The position numbers and the translations under genes were made by a program. A stretch of 64,000 bases of DNA from Altererythrobacter sp. H2 (GTDB lineage: Bacteria > Pseudomonadota > Alphaproteobacteria > Sphingomonadales > Sphingomonadaceae). Where the stretch lies: positions 2,786,001 through 2,850,000 of the forward strand of contig NZ_CP141285.1 in NCBI RefSeq assembly GCF_035319885.1, written 5' to 3'. The notes beneath the pieces are model-generated. The model ran no database searches. It had not been told where the DNA came from and saw only the letters and a program-made list of their open reading frames with translations. Shown one piece after another: positions 8,873 through 16,756 of the stretch (positions within the stretch are counted from its first letter, which is position 1; each line of letters starts with the position of its first letter).

Positions 8873-9829
8873 ATGGAAAACATCTACGCCCCTCGCTTTC
8901 AGAACGAAGACGCAGCCCGCGAGCACCTTGAGGCGCTTCACTGGCCGATGGGGCCTGTCTGCCCGCATTGTGAAAGCAAGAACGCCAAGCGCCTTCCTCC
9001 ACAACGTGGGCGCAAAACCAAGGCGCATCCCGAAGGCGTGATCCGCAAGGGCCTGGTCCAATGCAACGATTGCCGCCAGCAGTTCACCGTCACGGTCGGG
9101 ACTGTCTTTGAATCTTCCAAGGTTCCGCTTCACAAGTGGTTGCTGGCCAACCATCTTATCGTTGCCAGTAAGAAGGGCATCAGCGCCCACCAGCTACACC
9201 GTATGCTTGGCGTGACCTACAAGACTGCATGGTTCATGGCCCACCGCATCCGCGAAGCCATGAAGCCCACGGACAACGAGCCGATGGGCGGTCCCGGTGT
9301 CGCAGTGGAGGTAGATGAAACCTACCTTGGCCGTGACAAGACCAAGCCCAAATCGCGCACGCCCATCCAGCACATGAACCGTATCGTCTCGCTGGTTGAC
9401 CGTGCGACGGGCCGCGCTACCAGCGTTGTGTTCACCGAGTCCTTTGGCCCTGCCAACGTCTCGGCGCTTCTGTTCACCCGCATTGACCGCGCTAGCCGCC
9501 TCATCACCGATGAAGCCAAGCCCTACATTGCGCCCGGTCGCCAGTTCGCCGCCCACGAAACCGTAAACCATCGCACGAAAGAATATGCGCGCGGGGACGT
9601 AACCACCAACACCGTTGAAGGCTTCTTCGGTATTTTCAAGCGCGGGATGCGCGGCATCTATCAGCACTGCGGTCAGCAGCACTTGCACCGCTACCTTGCC
9701 GAGTTCGACTTCCGTTATTCCAATCGTTCAGGCCTTGGCATCAATGACGCCGAGCGCGCTGACCTTGCCTTGAAGGGCATCACCGGCAAGCGCCTTACCT
9801 ATCGGCGGACTGACGCGCTCGCCGCTTAA
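8873..9829 (+). CDS. IS1595-family transposase
   Basis: A 318-residue transposase with an N-terminal zinc-ribbon (Cys30, Cys33, Cys64, Cys67) and an ISXO2-like catalytic domain. The first catalytic acid is Asp148 in VEVDETYLG, the second lies in LITDEAKPY, and the C-terminal motif is NTVEGFFGIFKRG. It seems full-length and undamaged. A short CCCTAC-AG-GTAGGG hairpin (8852-8865) precedes the start codon. The element's ends are unresolved: no convincing terminal inverted repeats could be fixed by eye. It marks the left part of an accessory island. Confidence 0.88.
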   Translation: MENIYAPRFQNEDAAREHLEALHWPMGPVCPHCESKNAKRLPPQRGRKTKAHPEGVIRKGLVQCNDCRQQFTVTVGTVFESSKVPLHKWLLANHLIVASKKGISAHQLHRMLGVTYKTAWFMAHRIREAMKPTDNEPMGGPGVAVEVDETYLGRDKTKPKSRTPIQHMNRIVSLVDRATGRATSVVFTESFGPANVSALLFTRIDRASRLITDEAKPYIAPGRQFAAHETVNHRTKEYARGDVTTNTVEGFFGIFKRGMRGIYQHCGQQHLHRYLAEFDFRYSNRSGLGINDAERADLALKGITGKRLTYRRTDALAA

Positions 9830-10138
9830 GACGCCCATGAACCTGCCTCGCCGCAAAGGCGAGAGGCGCAGGCGCTGGGTAAGTTGACGGTCATTATCCC
9901 CAACGAATCGCGCGCAGAACAAAACAGGCCTAGACTCTCGGGCGAAAGCGCGGAATCGTAACAGGTGATTGTCTTGAGGGGCGAAAACCCCGGCGTTGGC
10001 GCGCCGGGGCTTCTCGGGGCAACTCCTGCCTATCCTTAGTCCGGCGGGCAGGAGCGGGATAATCCCCGTCTGATGTGGGGAATACCCACATCAGGGGATT
10101 TCCGTCAAGCCGGTCGTCGCATGGGAAAGGATAAAGCC
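9830..10138. other. Intergenic stretch with stem-loops, no protein gene
   Basis: This 309-base gap holds a small stem-loop (9847-9863) after the transposase, probably the right end of that IS in roughly the first 75 bases, then an unassigned stretch, and then three consecutive strong hairpins (9988-10100, listed separately). The minus-strand open frame across it has no ribosome site and a composition typical of a shadow. Confidence 0.5.
9988..10100. ncRNA. Three-hairpin structured element, candidate leader or sRNA
   Basis: Hairpin 1 pairs CCCCGGCG (9988-9995) with CGCCGGGG (10002-10009). Hairpin 2 pairs CTCCTGCC (10023-10030) with GGCAGGAG (10047-10054). Hairpin 3 pairs AATCCCC (10061-10067) and TGATGTGGG (10071-10079) with CCCACATCA (10085-10093) and GGGGATT (10094-10100), a 16-bp stem with a 3-base bulge. 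All arms match perfectly. On the minus strand hairpin 1 is followed by TTTT, so it could also work as a terminator. It lies 38 bases before the 64-aa HTH gene and could be its leader, a small RNA, or a DNA-level recognition structure of the island. Confidence 0.45.
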
Positions 10139-10333
10139 ATGCTTGTTGAACGACCCAATCGCCCTGAAAGGGCACCATACTCTCCCGAAGTATTCTGCGA
10201 GGTAAGGCAGAGGCTCGCGCGTGGCGAGTTTCAGCACGATATCGCAGCTGATCTCGGTTGGAACCAAGGGCGCGTGTCCGAGGTGAAGACTGGGAAACGC
10301 GGCGCTGACCCCAATCAGCCCGAACTCTTCTGA
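10139..10333 (+). CDS. 64-aa helix-turn-helix protein of the island
   Basis: The ATG at 10139 has AAAGGA at good spacing, so the product is 64 residues rather than the longer open frame from 10073. Residues about 15-45 form one HTH: CEVRQRLARGEFQHDIA then LGWNQGRVSEVK, typical of small DNA-binding proteins that read site patterns like homeodomain-like resolvase tails. No enzyme domain is present. It is a single-gene unit with a structured leader upstream and a strong terminator right after the stop. It may be a small regulator of the island; the target is unknown. Confidence 0.6.
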   Translation: MLVERPNRPERAPYSPEVFCEVRQRLARGEFQHDIAADLGWNQGRVSEVKTGKRGADPNQPELF

Positions 10334-10443
10334 TCCTGGGGGGCAGGCTTCGGCCTGTCCCCTTTTTTCTTGTGGGGTTTGTGTGACATCTGAAGGAGCC
10401 GCTTCAGCACCTCGTCCTCTTTCTCTTGATCGGTTTCAGTCAT
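10315..10443 (-). CDS. 42-aa charged microprotein, convergent to the HTH gene
   Basis: Reading the minus strand from ATG at 10443 gives 42 codons to TGA at 10315. The N-terminal third is very acidic and amphipathic (MTETDQEKEDEVLKRLLQM) and the rest is lysine- and proline-rich (HKPHKKKGDRPKPAPQ). A GGGAGA ribosome site lies 10 bases upstream. Short proteins with an acidic EDEVLKRLL helix and a PKPHK tail are familiar small hypothetical proteins of sphingomonads. It overlaps the end of the HTH gene by 19 bases, tail to tail. The function is unknown, and the gene is too short for most gene finders. Confidence 0.5.
   Translation of the reverse strand: MTETDQEKEDEVLKRLLQMSHKPHKKKGDRPKPAPQDQKSSG
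10339..10368 (+). terminator. Intrinsic terminator after the 64-aa HTH gene
   Basis: A 10-bp stem (10339-10348 with 10353-10362, one G-T wobble) closed by a TTCG tetraloop is followed by six T residues (10363-10368). It lies inside the 3' part of the convergent 42-aa gene. Confidence 0.88.
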
Positions 10444-10738
10444 GTTATCTTCTCCCAAATCTCAAGAACGCCTTCTTGCCGAAATAGGTCGCACAACGCT
10501 AGCTGGTAGCAGCATCGACAACGGACTCGTTTTTCTGCTTGGCTCGTTTTTGTCGCCCAATCCAATGGCTGGACCCGCTGCCGAACTGGCGTCGGTCTAT
10601 ATCTACGGCGCAAAGAGCTTCCCACAGAGGCGCGAACTAATCAGCGGCACATTTCACGCCTACTTTTACAGAGAGTTCAGGGCGCACAAAAACGATAACC
10701 TCCGCCGATCGGTAGAGTTTTTCCAAAAGCTTAAAAAT
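10442..10738 (+). pseudogene. Gene fragment cut by the IS3 element
   Basis: Ninety-nine native codons run from 10442 up to the left end of the IS. The frame then continues 22 codons into the IS to a stop at 10807. The native part reads like protein (GSSIDNGLVFLLGSFLSPNP, then SFPQRRELISGTFHAYFYRE), but I do not recognise a family. It is visibly more AT-rich than its neighbours, which suggests transfer. There is no ribosome site before the ATG at 10442, whose codon also overlaps the start codon of the opposite 42-aa gene. The true start may therefore lie further downstream. The 3' part was lost when the IS junction formed. Confidence 0.5.
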
Positions 10739-10764
10739 TGTCCCCCGTCAGCACCTATGGCACA
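10739..10764 (+). repeat. Left terminal inverted repeat of the IS3 element
   Basis: The 26-base left end begins TGTCCCCCGTCAGCAC and continues to GGCACA. It matches the right end in 21 of 26 positions. Confidence 0.85.
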
Positions 10765-10796
10765 GATTAGAGGTTGTGATTTAAGGAGGATTTGGG

Positions 10797-10815
10797 CTTC
10801 GTCGTAGTGACGAAG
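10797..10815 (+). promoter_or_regulatory. Leader hairpin upstream of IS3 orfA
   Basis: CTTCGTC (10797-10803) pairs perfectly with GACGAAG (10809-10815) around GTAGT. The 3' arm runs into the orfA ribosome site (GAAGGAACG). An AAGGAGGA sequence at 10783 precedes a TTG-started 11-codon leader frame that ends at the ATGA of orfA. Folding could limit translation from outside transcripts. Confidence 0.45.
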
Positions 10816-10823
10816 GAACGAAG

Positions 10824-11198
10824 ATGAAGCCCAAATCCTCAAAGCCCAAATTGCCTGCCGAGCAGGTGGTGAAGGACATCCGCCGCAAGACCCGTCGGCA
10901 TTTCTCTGCTGAAGACAAGATCCGCATCGTGCTCGATGGCCTACGCGGCGATGACTCCATTGCCGAGCTGTGCCGCCGTGAAGGGATCGCACAGAGCCTG
11001 TATTACACCTGGTCCAAGGAGTTCATGGAGGCCGGCAAGCGCAGGCTTGCTGGCGATACAGCCCGTGCTGCTACCACCGACGAGGTAAAGGATCTGCGCC
11101 GTGAAGCGCGCGATCTGAAGGAATGCGTGGCGGACCTGACGCTGGAGAACCGTCTGCTCAAAAAAAGCATGATCGCGGATGGGGGAGACGACGAATGA
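10824..11198 (+). CDS. IS3-family transposase OrfA
   Basis: The 124-residue protein has a helix-turn-helix of the transposase-8 type (FSAEDKIRIVLDGLRG, then IAELCRREGIAQSLYYTWSK) and a C-terminal leucine-zipper region (LRREARDLKECVADLTLENR) for dimerisation. It binds the IS ends. The stop overlaps the ATG of orfB (ATGA). A run of seven A at 11160-11166 precedes the overlap, and orfB is in the -1 frame. An OrfAB fusion by frameshifting is therefore possible as in other IS3 elements, although the exact slippery heptamer is not canonical. Confidence 0.88.
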   Translation: MKPKSSKPKLPAEQVVKDIRRKTRRHFSAEDKIRIVLDGLRGDDSIAELCRREGIAQSLYYTWSKEFMEAGKRRLAGDTARAATTDEVKDLRREARDLKECVADLTLENRLLKKSMIADGGDDE

Positions 11199-12175
11199 GG
11201 TATCCCGCATCCGAGAAGCTGGAGATCATCAGGATCGTCGAGCAGTCGCACCTGCCCGCCAAGCGTACGCTGGACCAGCTCGGCGTGGCACGGCGGACCT
11301 TCTATCGCTGGTATGACCGCTACCTCGAAGGTGGGCCGGAGGCGCTCCAGGACCGTCCTTCAGCGCCGAGCCGGGTGTGGAACCGTATTGGGCCCGAGGT
11401 GCAGGACCAGATCGTCGAGATGGCTCTGGAGCAGACCGATCTCAGTCCCCGCGAGCTGGCGGTGCGCTTCACCGACGAGAAGCGCTACTTCGTGTCCGAA
11501 GCCACGGTTTACCGGCTGCTGAAGGCCCATGATCTGATCACCAGCCCGGCCTACACGGTGATCAAGGCGGCAGAGGCGTTCCACACGCAGACCTCTCGAC
11601 CCAATGAGATGTGGCAGACGGATTTTACCTACTTCAAGATCATCGGATGGGGCTGGGTCTATCTCTCGACCGTGCTCGACGATTACTCACGCTACATCAT
11701 CGCCTGGAAGCTCTGCACCACCATGCGAGCCGAGGACGTCACTGACACGCTCGATATGGCGCTGGCAGCTTCAGGCTGCAACCACGCCAACGTGCTGCAC
11801 AGGCCCCGCCTGCTGTCGGACAATGGCCCCAGCTACATTGCCGGGGAACTAGCCGAATACATCGAGGCAAACAGGATGAGCCATGTGCGCGGCGCTCCCT
11901 TCCATCCGCAGACGCAGGGCAAGATCGAACGCTGGCACCAGACCCTGAAGAACCGCGTGCTGCTGGAAAACTACTTCCTGCCCGGCGATCTCCAACAGCA
12001 GATCGAGGCCTTCGTCGAGCACTATAACCACCAGCGCTACCACGAGAGCCTGGACAATGTGACACCCGCCGATGCCTACTTCGGCAGGGCTGCCGCCATC
12101 ATCAAACGAAGAGAAAGGATCAAGCGAAAGACACTCGAACATCGGCGCTTGCAACACTGCAAGCTCGCCGCCTAA
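11195..12175 (+). CDS. IS3-family transposase OrfB (DDE integrase)
   Basis: The 326-residue catalytic subunit has an N-terminal HTH-like region (LDQLGVARRTFYRWYDRY) and an rve integrase core. The three acidic residues are visible in WQTDFTYFK, LSDNGPSY and KIERWHQTLK. It starts at ATG 11195 overlapping the orfA stop, while the same frame is open upstream to 11123, which would allow fusion by frameshift. No internal stop or truncation is seen. Confidence 0.9.
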   Translation: MRYPASEKLEIIRIVEQSHLPAKRTLDQLGVARRTFYRWYDRYLEGGPEALQDRPSAPSRVWNRIGPEVQDQIVEMALEQTDLSPRELAVRFTDEKRYFVSEATVYRLLKAHDLITSPAYTVIKAAEAFHTQTSRPNEMWQTDFTYFKIIGWGWVYLSTVLDDYSRYIIAWKLCTTMRAEDVTDTLDMALAASGCNHANVLHRPRLLSDNGPSYIAGELAEYIEANRMSHVRGAPFHPQTQGKIERWHQTLKNRVLLENYFLPGDLQQQIEAFVEHYNHQRYHESLDNVTPADAYFGRAAAIIKRRERIKRKTLEHRRLQHCKLAA

Positions 12176-12210
12176 ACATCAATCCGAGACGAGGCCCACA
12201 CTCCGCTGAT

Positions 12211-13605
12211 CTACGCCGCGAGTTGTGCCAAATGTTCTGACGACGGACAGTTGAGTGCGATATCGTCGGAGCGAAGATCGTTCCCCTGAAGCACGAGCGT
12301 AGCCTTGAGGGTGCCATTCCTGAGGCGAGGATCGGCCAGGGCATTACCCGTTTCCACGGCCCCGAATGAGGCGTCGAGCGGGAACGTCCAGCGCACACCG
12401 TCATACCGCGCGATACCCTGCTGGGTAACCGGGGCAATGGTGGTGGTGCCAAACGCCAACCGGCCGGCGTTCAGGACATGCCTGATCTCAAGCTCGCGGA
12501 ACGGCCCGTCAACGGTACCAGCAAGCCGGACATTGTCGAGCCGCAGGTCAGGTCCGAACAGCTCAGGCTGGCGCAGGGATGCGGCGATGGCGAGGCCGTC
12601 AAAGGCGTTTTCGGCAAGATCGACCGCACCCTTGCCAGCGGCATCGAGTGCACCGGTACGCATGGCAAAGCTACCCTCGAGCACGCTGTCCTCCAGCGTA
12701 CCGTTGGCCAGCAGCGAGACCTTCTGCCCCACTGCTTCGGCCAGCAATCCCTCCAGCAGATCCTGCGGATAGGCCTCGCCCGCTATCCGGTATTGCCCAG
12801 AACGATTGGATATCTGGAACGCTGCCAATGGGGCATCATCGCGGCGGGCCACCAGTGCGCCGTTCCACGCGCTCCAGCGCCCGTCTCCAAGTATCCGCGC
12901 CCGATAACCTGCTTCGGCCCCGATCAAACCAGCCACCACCCCGCCGCGCGGCGCGCGATAATCGAGATCGATATCGAACCGGTCACGGTCCGGTTCGGCA
13001 TCGAGCAGGAGCGCCAGCGTGTCCTGATCGCCCAGTCGGCCGTTGGCCTTTACCAGTGCGCGCCCGGCGCGAATGTCGACCCTTGAGTCAAGGTTGACCT
13101 CATGCGCGGCGCCATCGATCACTCCCGCCGCAACGATCAGATCTTCAATCGCGAAGCGGTCGATCCGAATGTCGAAATCGGGCAGGATTGGTGCGTCGGG
13201 ATCGCCCGGCAGCAGCTCCGGCACCCGGGTGAGCGTACCTTCACGGGCAACCAGCGTGCGCACGTCCAGACCGCTTGAGAACCATGACAGCGGGCGCCAG
13301 TCGAGTTCGACCTCAGGCACCGTCAGGAACGGGCCTTTCGGGTCGGACAGGACCACGTCGTAAAGCGTGGCTGACCCGTAGAGATTGCCCTCAATGCGGC
13401 CAATCCCCACCCTCAGCCCAGATGCCGGTGCGACCTCGGCAATCCGGTCGACCACAAAGCGTTTGCCGACCTGGCTGTTCAACACCAGAACTGCGCCCGC
13501 CACGATTACGAGCAGCAGCGCAAGCGATCGCCATACCCACCGCCGTCGCCGGGCGCGCGGCCGCTCGTCAACCTCGGCTTCAGGTACCGGGTCCTCCTCC
13601 GACAT
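12211..13605 (-). pseudogene. tamB: tamB truncated by the IS3 element
   Basis: The first 452 codons (13605 down to 12250) encode the N-terminal part of TamB: a basic cytoplasmic start, one membrane anchor (SLALLLVIVAGAVLVL), and periplasmic beta-rich repeats of the AsmA/DUF490 type. The IS end then supplies 12 codons (beginning CPSS) before TAG at 12211. Sphingomonad TamB proteins are usually around 1400 residues, so about two thirds, including the C-terminal DUF490 domain that contacts TamA, is gone. The ATG overlaps the end of tamA. The remaining product might be made but should not bridge the envelope. Confidence 0.85.
12224..12249 (-). repeat. Right terminal inverted repeat of the IS3 element
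   Basis: Read inward on the minus strand it begins TGTCCGTCGTCAGAAC and continues to GGCACA, pairing with the left end. It fixes the IS boundary at 12249, inside tamB. Confidence 0.85.
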
Positions 13606-15716
13606 CAGAAGGCCTGCCCAAGCGATACGTAGACCGCCACCGGGCTGTCTTCCGGATCGGGGTTGAGCGGAACGCCCACGTCGACCCGGATTGGCCCGAA
13701 CGAGGTCTTGTAGCGAACGCCCAGGCCCGCCCCATACTTGATCTCGCGGAAATCGGGCGTGCTTGAGGTCGATACGGAAGCGGCATCGAGGAATGGCACA
13801 ACCTGCAGGGCTCCATCGAAGAAGCCGGTATCGATTCGGGCTTCGACCGAGGCCTCCACCAGAGACCGCCCGCCGACCGGCTCGCCGAAGATCGTCTTCG
13901 GCCCGACAGCCTGGAAACCATATCCCCGCACCGAGCTGCCGCCGCCGGCATAGAGCCGCCGGGAGGGAGCGATGCCTTCCAGCTCCGCGCCCTGAACCGT
14001 CGCCGCCCGTACCCGGCCTGCCAGGACTAGGCGCTCGCCCACCGGGCGGTAATAGCTCGCATCCGCCTGGGCGCGCAGGTACGTGTAATCGTTGTCCAGC
14101 GTCCGCGAGTATTCAGGAGCGAGGAAACCGCTCAGACGAAATCCGGTGCGCGGATCGAGCAGGGAATCGGTCCCGTCGATGGTGGCACGGCCGAACATCG
14201 AGCCAATGAAATAGGTCTGGCGCGGACGGGGGCGCTCGCCGATCACCTGGTTGCGTTCGCCCGTTGCCAGTACTTCGGCCCCGACCGCCCAACTGAGCGG
14301 CTTCTGGAACAGGAGAGTGGATAGCCGCTCGTAACTCGCTCGCAGCGCCACGGTGCGCGCGTTGAACGCAACGTTATCTATGGTGGAGACGAACGCGTCG
14401 GCGGCGAACACCTTGTCCCGCCCGCCGAAGTTGTTGCGGCGGAACGTCGCACCAATCAGCTGTTCCTGCGTGCCGAGTATACCGCGCAGGCGGAGCGCGC
14501 CCTCAGGCGGGAAGAGGTTGCGGTGTTCCCAGCTTGCCTCGACCCGGAAACCTTCTTCCGAACCATAGCCGATCGCGCCAGCCACGGTTCGCAGCCGGGC
14601 AGGCTCCATCGCCACGTCCAGCGCGACCACGCCCGGCTGGTCGCCCGTCGGCGGGGCAACCTCCCGCTTGGTCACAGTAACGGTCGAAACAAGGCCGGTT
14701 GCTGTCACTGCTCTGCGCAGGTCCATTTCCAGGCTGCGTTGATAGGTATCGCCCGGCTCAAACCGGGCAATCGTCGCCAGATGGCGGCCGGACAGGAACC
14801 GCGGCCGGTCGCTGGTCACTTCACCGAACACGTACTTCCCGCCGGGCGTCACCAGCAGGGTCAGATCGCCCTCGGTCCGGTCATGGTCGATCAGAAGTTC
14901 CGGATCGGCGATTGCGGCAAAGGGATAGCCCGTCTCGCCCAGCGCAACATCAAGGTCGAACTGCTCCTCGACGATGCGGTAACTCGACAGGAAATCGCCG
15001 GACTGGATTTCGAAAGCCGCGCGCAGGGCCTCGGCGTCGGGAGCCGTGCCCAGTGCGCCCAGATTGACCTCGCCAAACCGGTACCGCGCCCCCGGAACAA
15101 TATCGAACCGCACCTGCGGCTGCTCCGCAGTCGAACCTTGCGCATCGCCCTCAGCGTCGCTGCCTGCTACCGACCGGATAACCTGACCATCGTAGTAGCC
15201 GAATGCGCGCAGGAGATCGCCCAGCAGGGCCTCATCGGCGCGGGCCCGGGCGGCGAGCTGGGCGATATTGTCGCTGTTTGCCGAGAGCTCCTCAATCGTC
15301 GACAGCTCGCTGAAGCGGCGAAGAAAGTCGTCCCGGACGGGAAACAGCGCCTCGTCCTCGGGCAAGGCGAGGACAAGTGTGGGATCAATCTCGACCAGAT
15401 TGGCTCGCGCAGTCACGGGCTGCTGCGGCAGGTCGATCTCGGCAAATTCGATATCGTTGTCCGGCTGAAGTTCCACCAGTTCGGGCAGGTCGACATCGTC
15501 AGGCCATTCGACCGCAAACTCGCCTGAATCATCCATTGGCGACGACGGATCGAGCTCGGGCTCGGGCTCAGCCGGCTCCGCCTCGGTTGCCCACCCTTCG
15601 GGATTGGAAACCGCCGCATCGGGGATCAACTCATCGAGGCTGGCGTCAGGGCTGGCGCTGACCGCCTGGGCGGCCAGCGGCCCGGCCAGGCAGACGCAGG
15701 CCGCCGCAACGATCAA
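13605..15716 (-). CDS. tamA: Outer-membrane translocation/assembly protein TamA (Omp85 family)
   Basis: About 703 residues from a TTG at 15716, which starts a signal peptide (MIVAAACVCLAGPLAAQA). A long acidic, proline-rich linker follows (AEPAEPEPELDPSSP), then POTRA domains (FGYYDGQVIRS, FDIVPGARYRFGEVNLG) and an Omp85 barrel containing SVRGYGFQ and ending with the terminal phenylalanine of a beta-signal (VSLGQAF). TamA works with TamB in envelope protein or lipid transport. The start is uncertain, because the frame is open far into the upstream bpt gene, which ends at 15736. The tamB start overlaps its stop region, so they form an operon. Confidence 0.87.
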   Translation of the reverse strand: MIVAAACVCLAGPLAAQAVSASPDASLDELIPDAAVSNPEGWATEAEPAEPEPELDPSSPMDDSGEFAVEWPDDVDLPELVELQPDNDIEFAEIDLPQQPVTARANLVEIDPTLVLALPEDEALFPVRDDFLRRFSELSTIEELSANSDNIAQLAARARADEALLGDLLRAFGYYDGQVIRSVAGSDAEGDAQGSTAEQPQVRFDIVPGARYRFGEVNLGALGTAPDAEALRAAFEIQSGDFLSSYRIVEEQFDLDVALGETGYPFAAIADPELLIDHDRTEGDLTLLVTPGGKYVFGEVTSDRPRFLSGRHLATIARFEPGDTYQRSLEMDLRRAVTATGLVSTVTVTKREVAPPTGDQPGVVALDVAMEPARLRTVAGAIGYGSEEGFRVEASWEHRNLFPPEGALRLRGILGTQEQLIGATFRRNNFGGRDKVFAADAFVSTIDNVAFNARTVALRASYERLSTLLFQKPLSWAVGAEVLATGERNQVIGERPRPRQTYFIGSMFGRATIDGTDSLLDPRTGFRLSGFLAPEYSRTLDNDYTYLRAQADASYYRPVGERLVLAGRVRAATVQGAELEGIAPSRRLYAGGGSSVRGYGFQAVGPKTIFGEPVGGRSLVEASVEARIDTGFFDGALQVVPFLDAASVSTSSTPDFREIKYGAGLGVRYKTSFGPIRVDVGVPLNPDPEDSPVAVYVSLGQAF

Positions 15717-15735
15717 CCCGGCCCGAAACGACAGC

Positions 15736-16581
15736 TTATTCGGTGAGGCGGTACTGATCCTGGGCCCCGTCCTTGGCAGCGCCGCTCTGCCCGCGGGGCT
15801 GGGCAGCACTGCGAGCCACGGCCCGGGCAATAAGCGCCTCCTGCTCCTCACGACCAAGCCGACGCCATCCGTCCCGACCAAGCTGTTCGATCGGGCGATA
15901 CCGGATCTTGTATTGCATTCGCTCGGAACCATCGACCCAATAGCCAAGATAGACGTAGGGCAGCCCTTGTTCGGCAGCACGGCGAATGTGTTCGAGAATG
16001 ATATAACTGCCAAGTCCCGTGCGCGCCTCGTGCTCCGGATCGTAGAAACTGTACACCATCGACAGCCCGTCGGCCTGCCTGTCAGTCAGGCAGGCTCCGA
16101 CCAGCCGTCCGGGGCGCAGCCCGTCCGCAGGTTCTCTGTACTCGGTCATAAACGTCGAGACGGGTGTATGTTCCACCATGTCGGCGAAATCCATCTCATC
16201 CATCGCCGTCATGCCGCCGCCGGGGTGGCGCCGCCCGAGGTAACGCTGGAGAAGTTCGAATTGTTCCTCGGTCGCCCACGGGCGGCATTCCGTGACCACC
16301 AGGTCCCCGTTCCGGCGCAGGTTGCGGGTCTGCGTCTTCGATGGTTCGAATGCTTCGGCCGATACCCGAACCGAGACGCAGGCCTGGCAGTCGATGCAGC
16401 TCGGGCGATAGGCCACTGTCTGGCTGCGCCGGAACCCGATCCGGCCCAGCGCCTCATTAAGCTGCTCTGCATGAGGCCCTTTGAGCTCGGTGAAGACCTT
16501 CCGCTCCGTCTTCCCTTCGAGATAGGGACACGGCGCAGGGCTGGTCACGAAAAATCGGGGGAAACGCACCGGCGCCGTCAC
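15736..16581 (-). CDS. bpt: Aspartate/glutamate leucyltransferase (N-end rule)
   Basis: A 281-residue transferase that adds leucine from Leu-tRNA to proteins with N-terminal Asp or Glu, marking them for ClpS/ClpAP degradation. The N-terminal ATE domain shows [16 protein letters not shown] and [16 protein letters not shown]; the C-terminal domain has [20 protein letters not shown] 16581 is preferred over TTG 16620, because family members begin with [19 protein letters not shown] and GGAG precedes this GTG. It lies directly upstream of tamA, which begins about 20 bases after its stop. Confidence 0.9.
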   Translation of the reverse strand: MTAPVRFPRFFVTSPAPCPYLEGKTERKVFTELKGPHAEQLNEALGRIGFRRSQTVAYRPSCIDCQACVSVRVSAEAFEPSKTQTRNLRRNGDLVVTECRPWATEEQFELLQRYLGRRHPGGGMTAMDEMDFADMVEHTPVSTFMTEYREPADGLRPGRLVGACLTDRQADGLSMVYSFYDPEHEARTGLGSYIILEHIRRAAEQGLPYVYLGYWVDGSERMQYKIRYRPIEQLGRDGWRRLGREEQEALIARAVARSAAQPRGQSGAAKDGAQDQYRLTE

Positions 16582-16614
16582 GTTCGTGGCTGCTCCTCTG
16601 GCCAAACAGGAATC

Positions 16615-16630
16615 GGTCAATGACCGGTCA
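16615..16630. promoter_or_regulatory. Alternating GGTCA/TGACC half-sites before bpt
   Basis: GGTCA-A-TGACC (16615-16625) is fused to a second palindrome TGACCGGTCA (16621-16630), giving three alternating half-sites. It lies about 35 bp upstream of the bpt start. It could be an operator, but no regulator can be named. Confidence 0.25.
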
Positions 16631-16756
16631 AGCCATCACTATGCCTGCCCTAGGCCTCCGGTAAAAGGTCTTTAACCAAACAGAGGCGCAGCAAATGGTT
16701 ACTTTGCACAGATGGGCGGCAATGGGACGGCAAACCCGCCAGCCGTTACCGTCCGG

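Larger units (their letters stand above)
10739..12249 (+). mobile_element. IS3-family insertion sequence, complete
   Basis: The element is 1511 bp with TG...CA ends, overlapping orfA and orfB, and imperfect terminal inverted repeats. No target duplication is present: the left flank ends AAT and the right flank begins GTT. The two flanks belong to unrelated genes (an island fragment and tamB). This indicates that one side was deleted after insertion. Both truncated genes read into the IS ends and stop there. The transposase frames look intact, so the element may be active. Confidence 0.88.

Noticed and set aside
8796..9911. 8-bp direct repeat CGAATCGC at 8796-8803 and 9904-9911 flanking the IS1595-type transposase, as a target duplication
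   Set aside because: The size fits the IS1595 family, but the sequences just inside (left TCCGTTGCC, right read inward TTGGGGATA) do not form inverted repeats, and the left copy would place the XRE ribosome site inside the IS. A chance match is possible.
9930..10178. Minus-strand 82-codon open frame over the three-hairpin element
   Set aside because: No ribosome site is present, the residues are low-complexity and arginine/proline-rich, and the frame runs through all hairpins.
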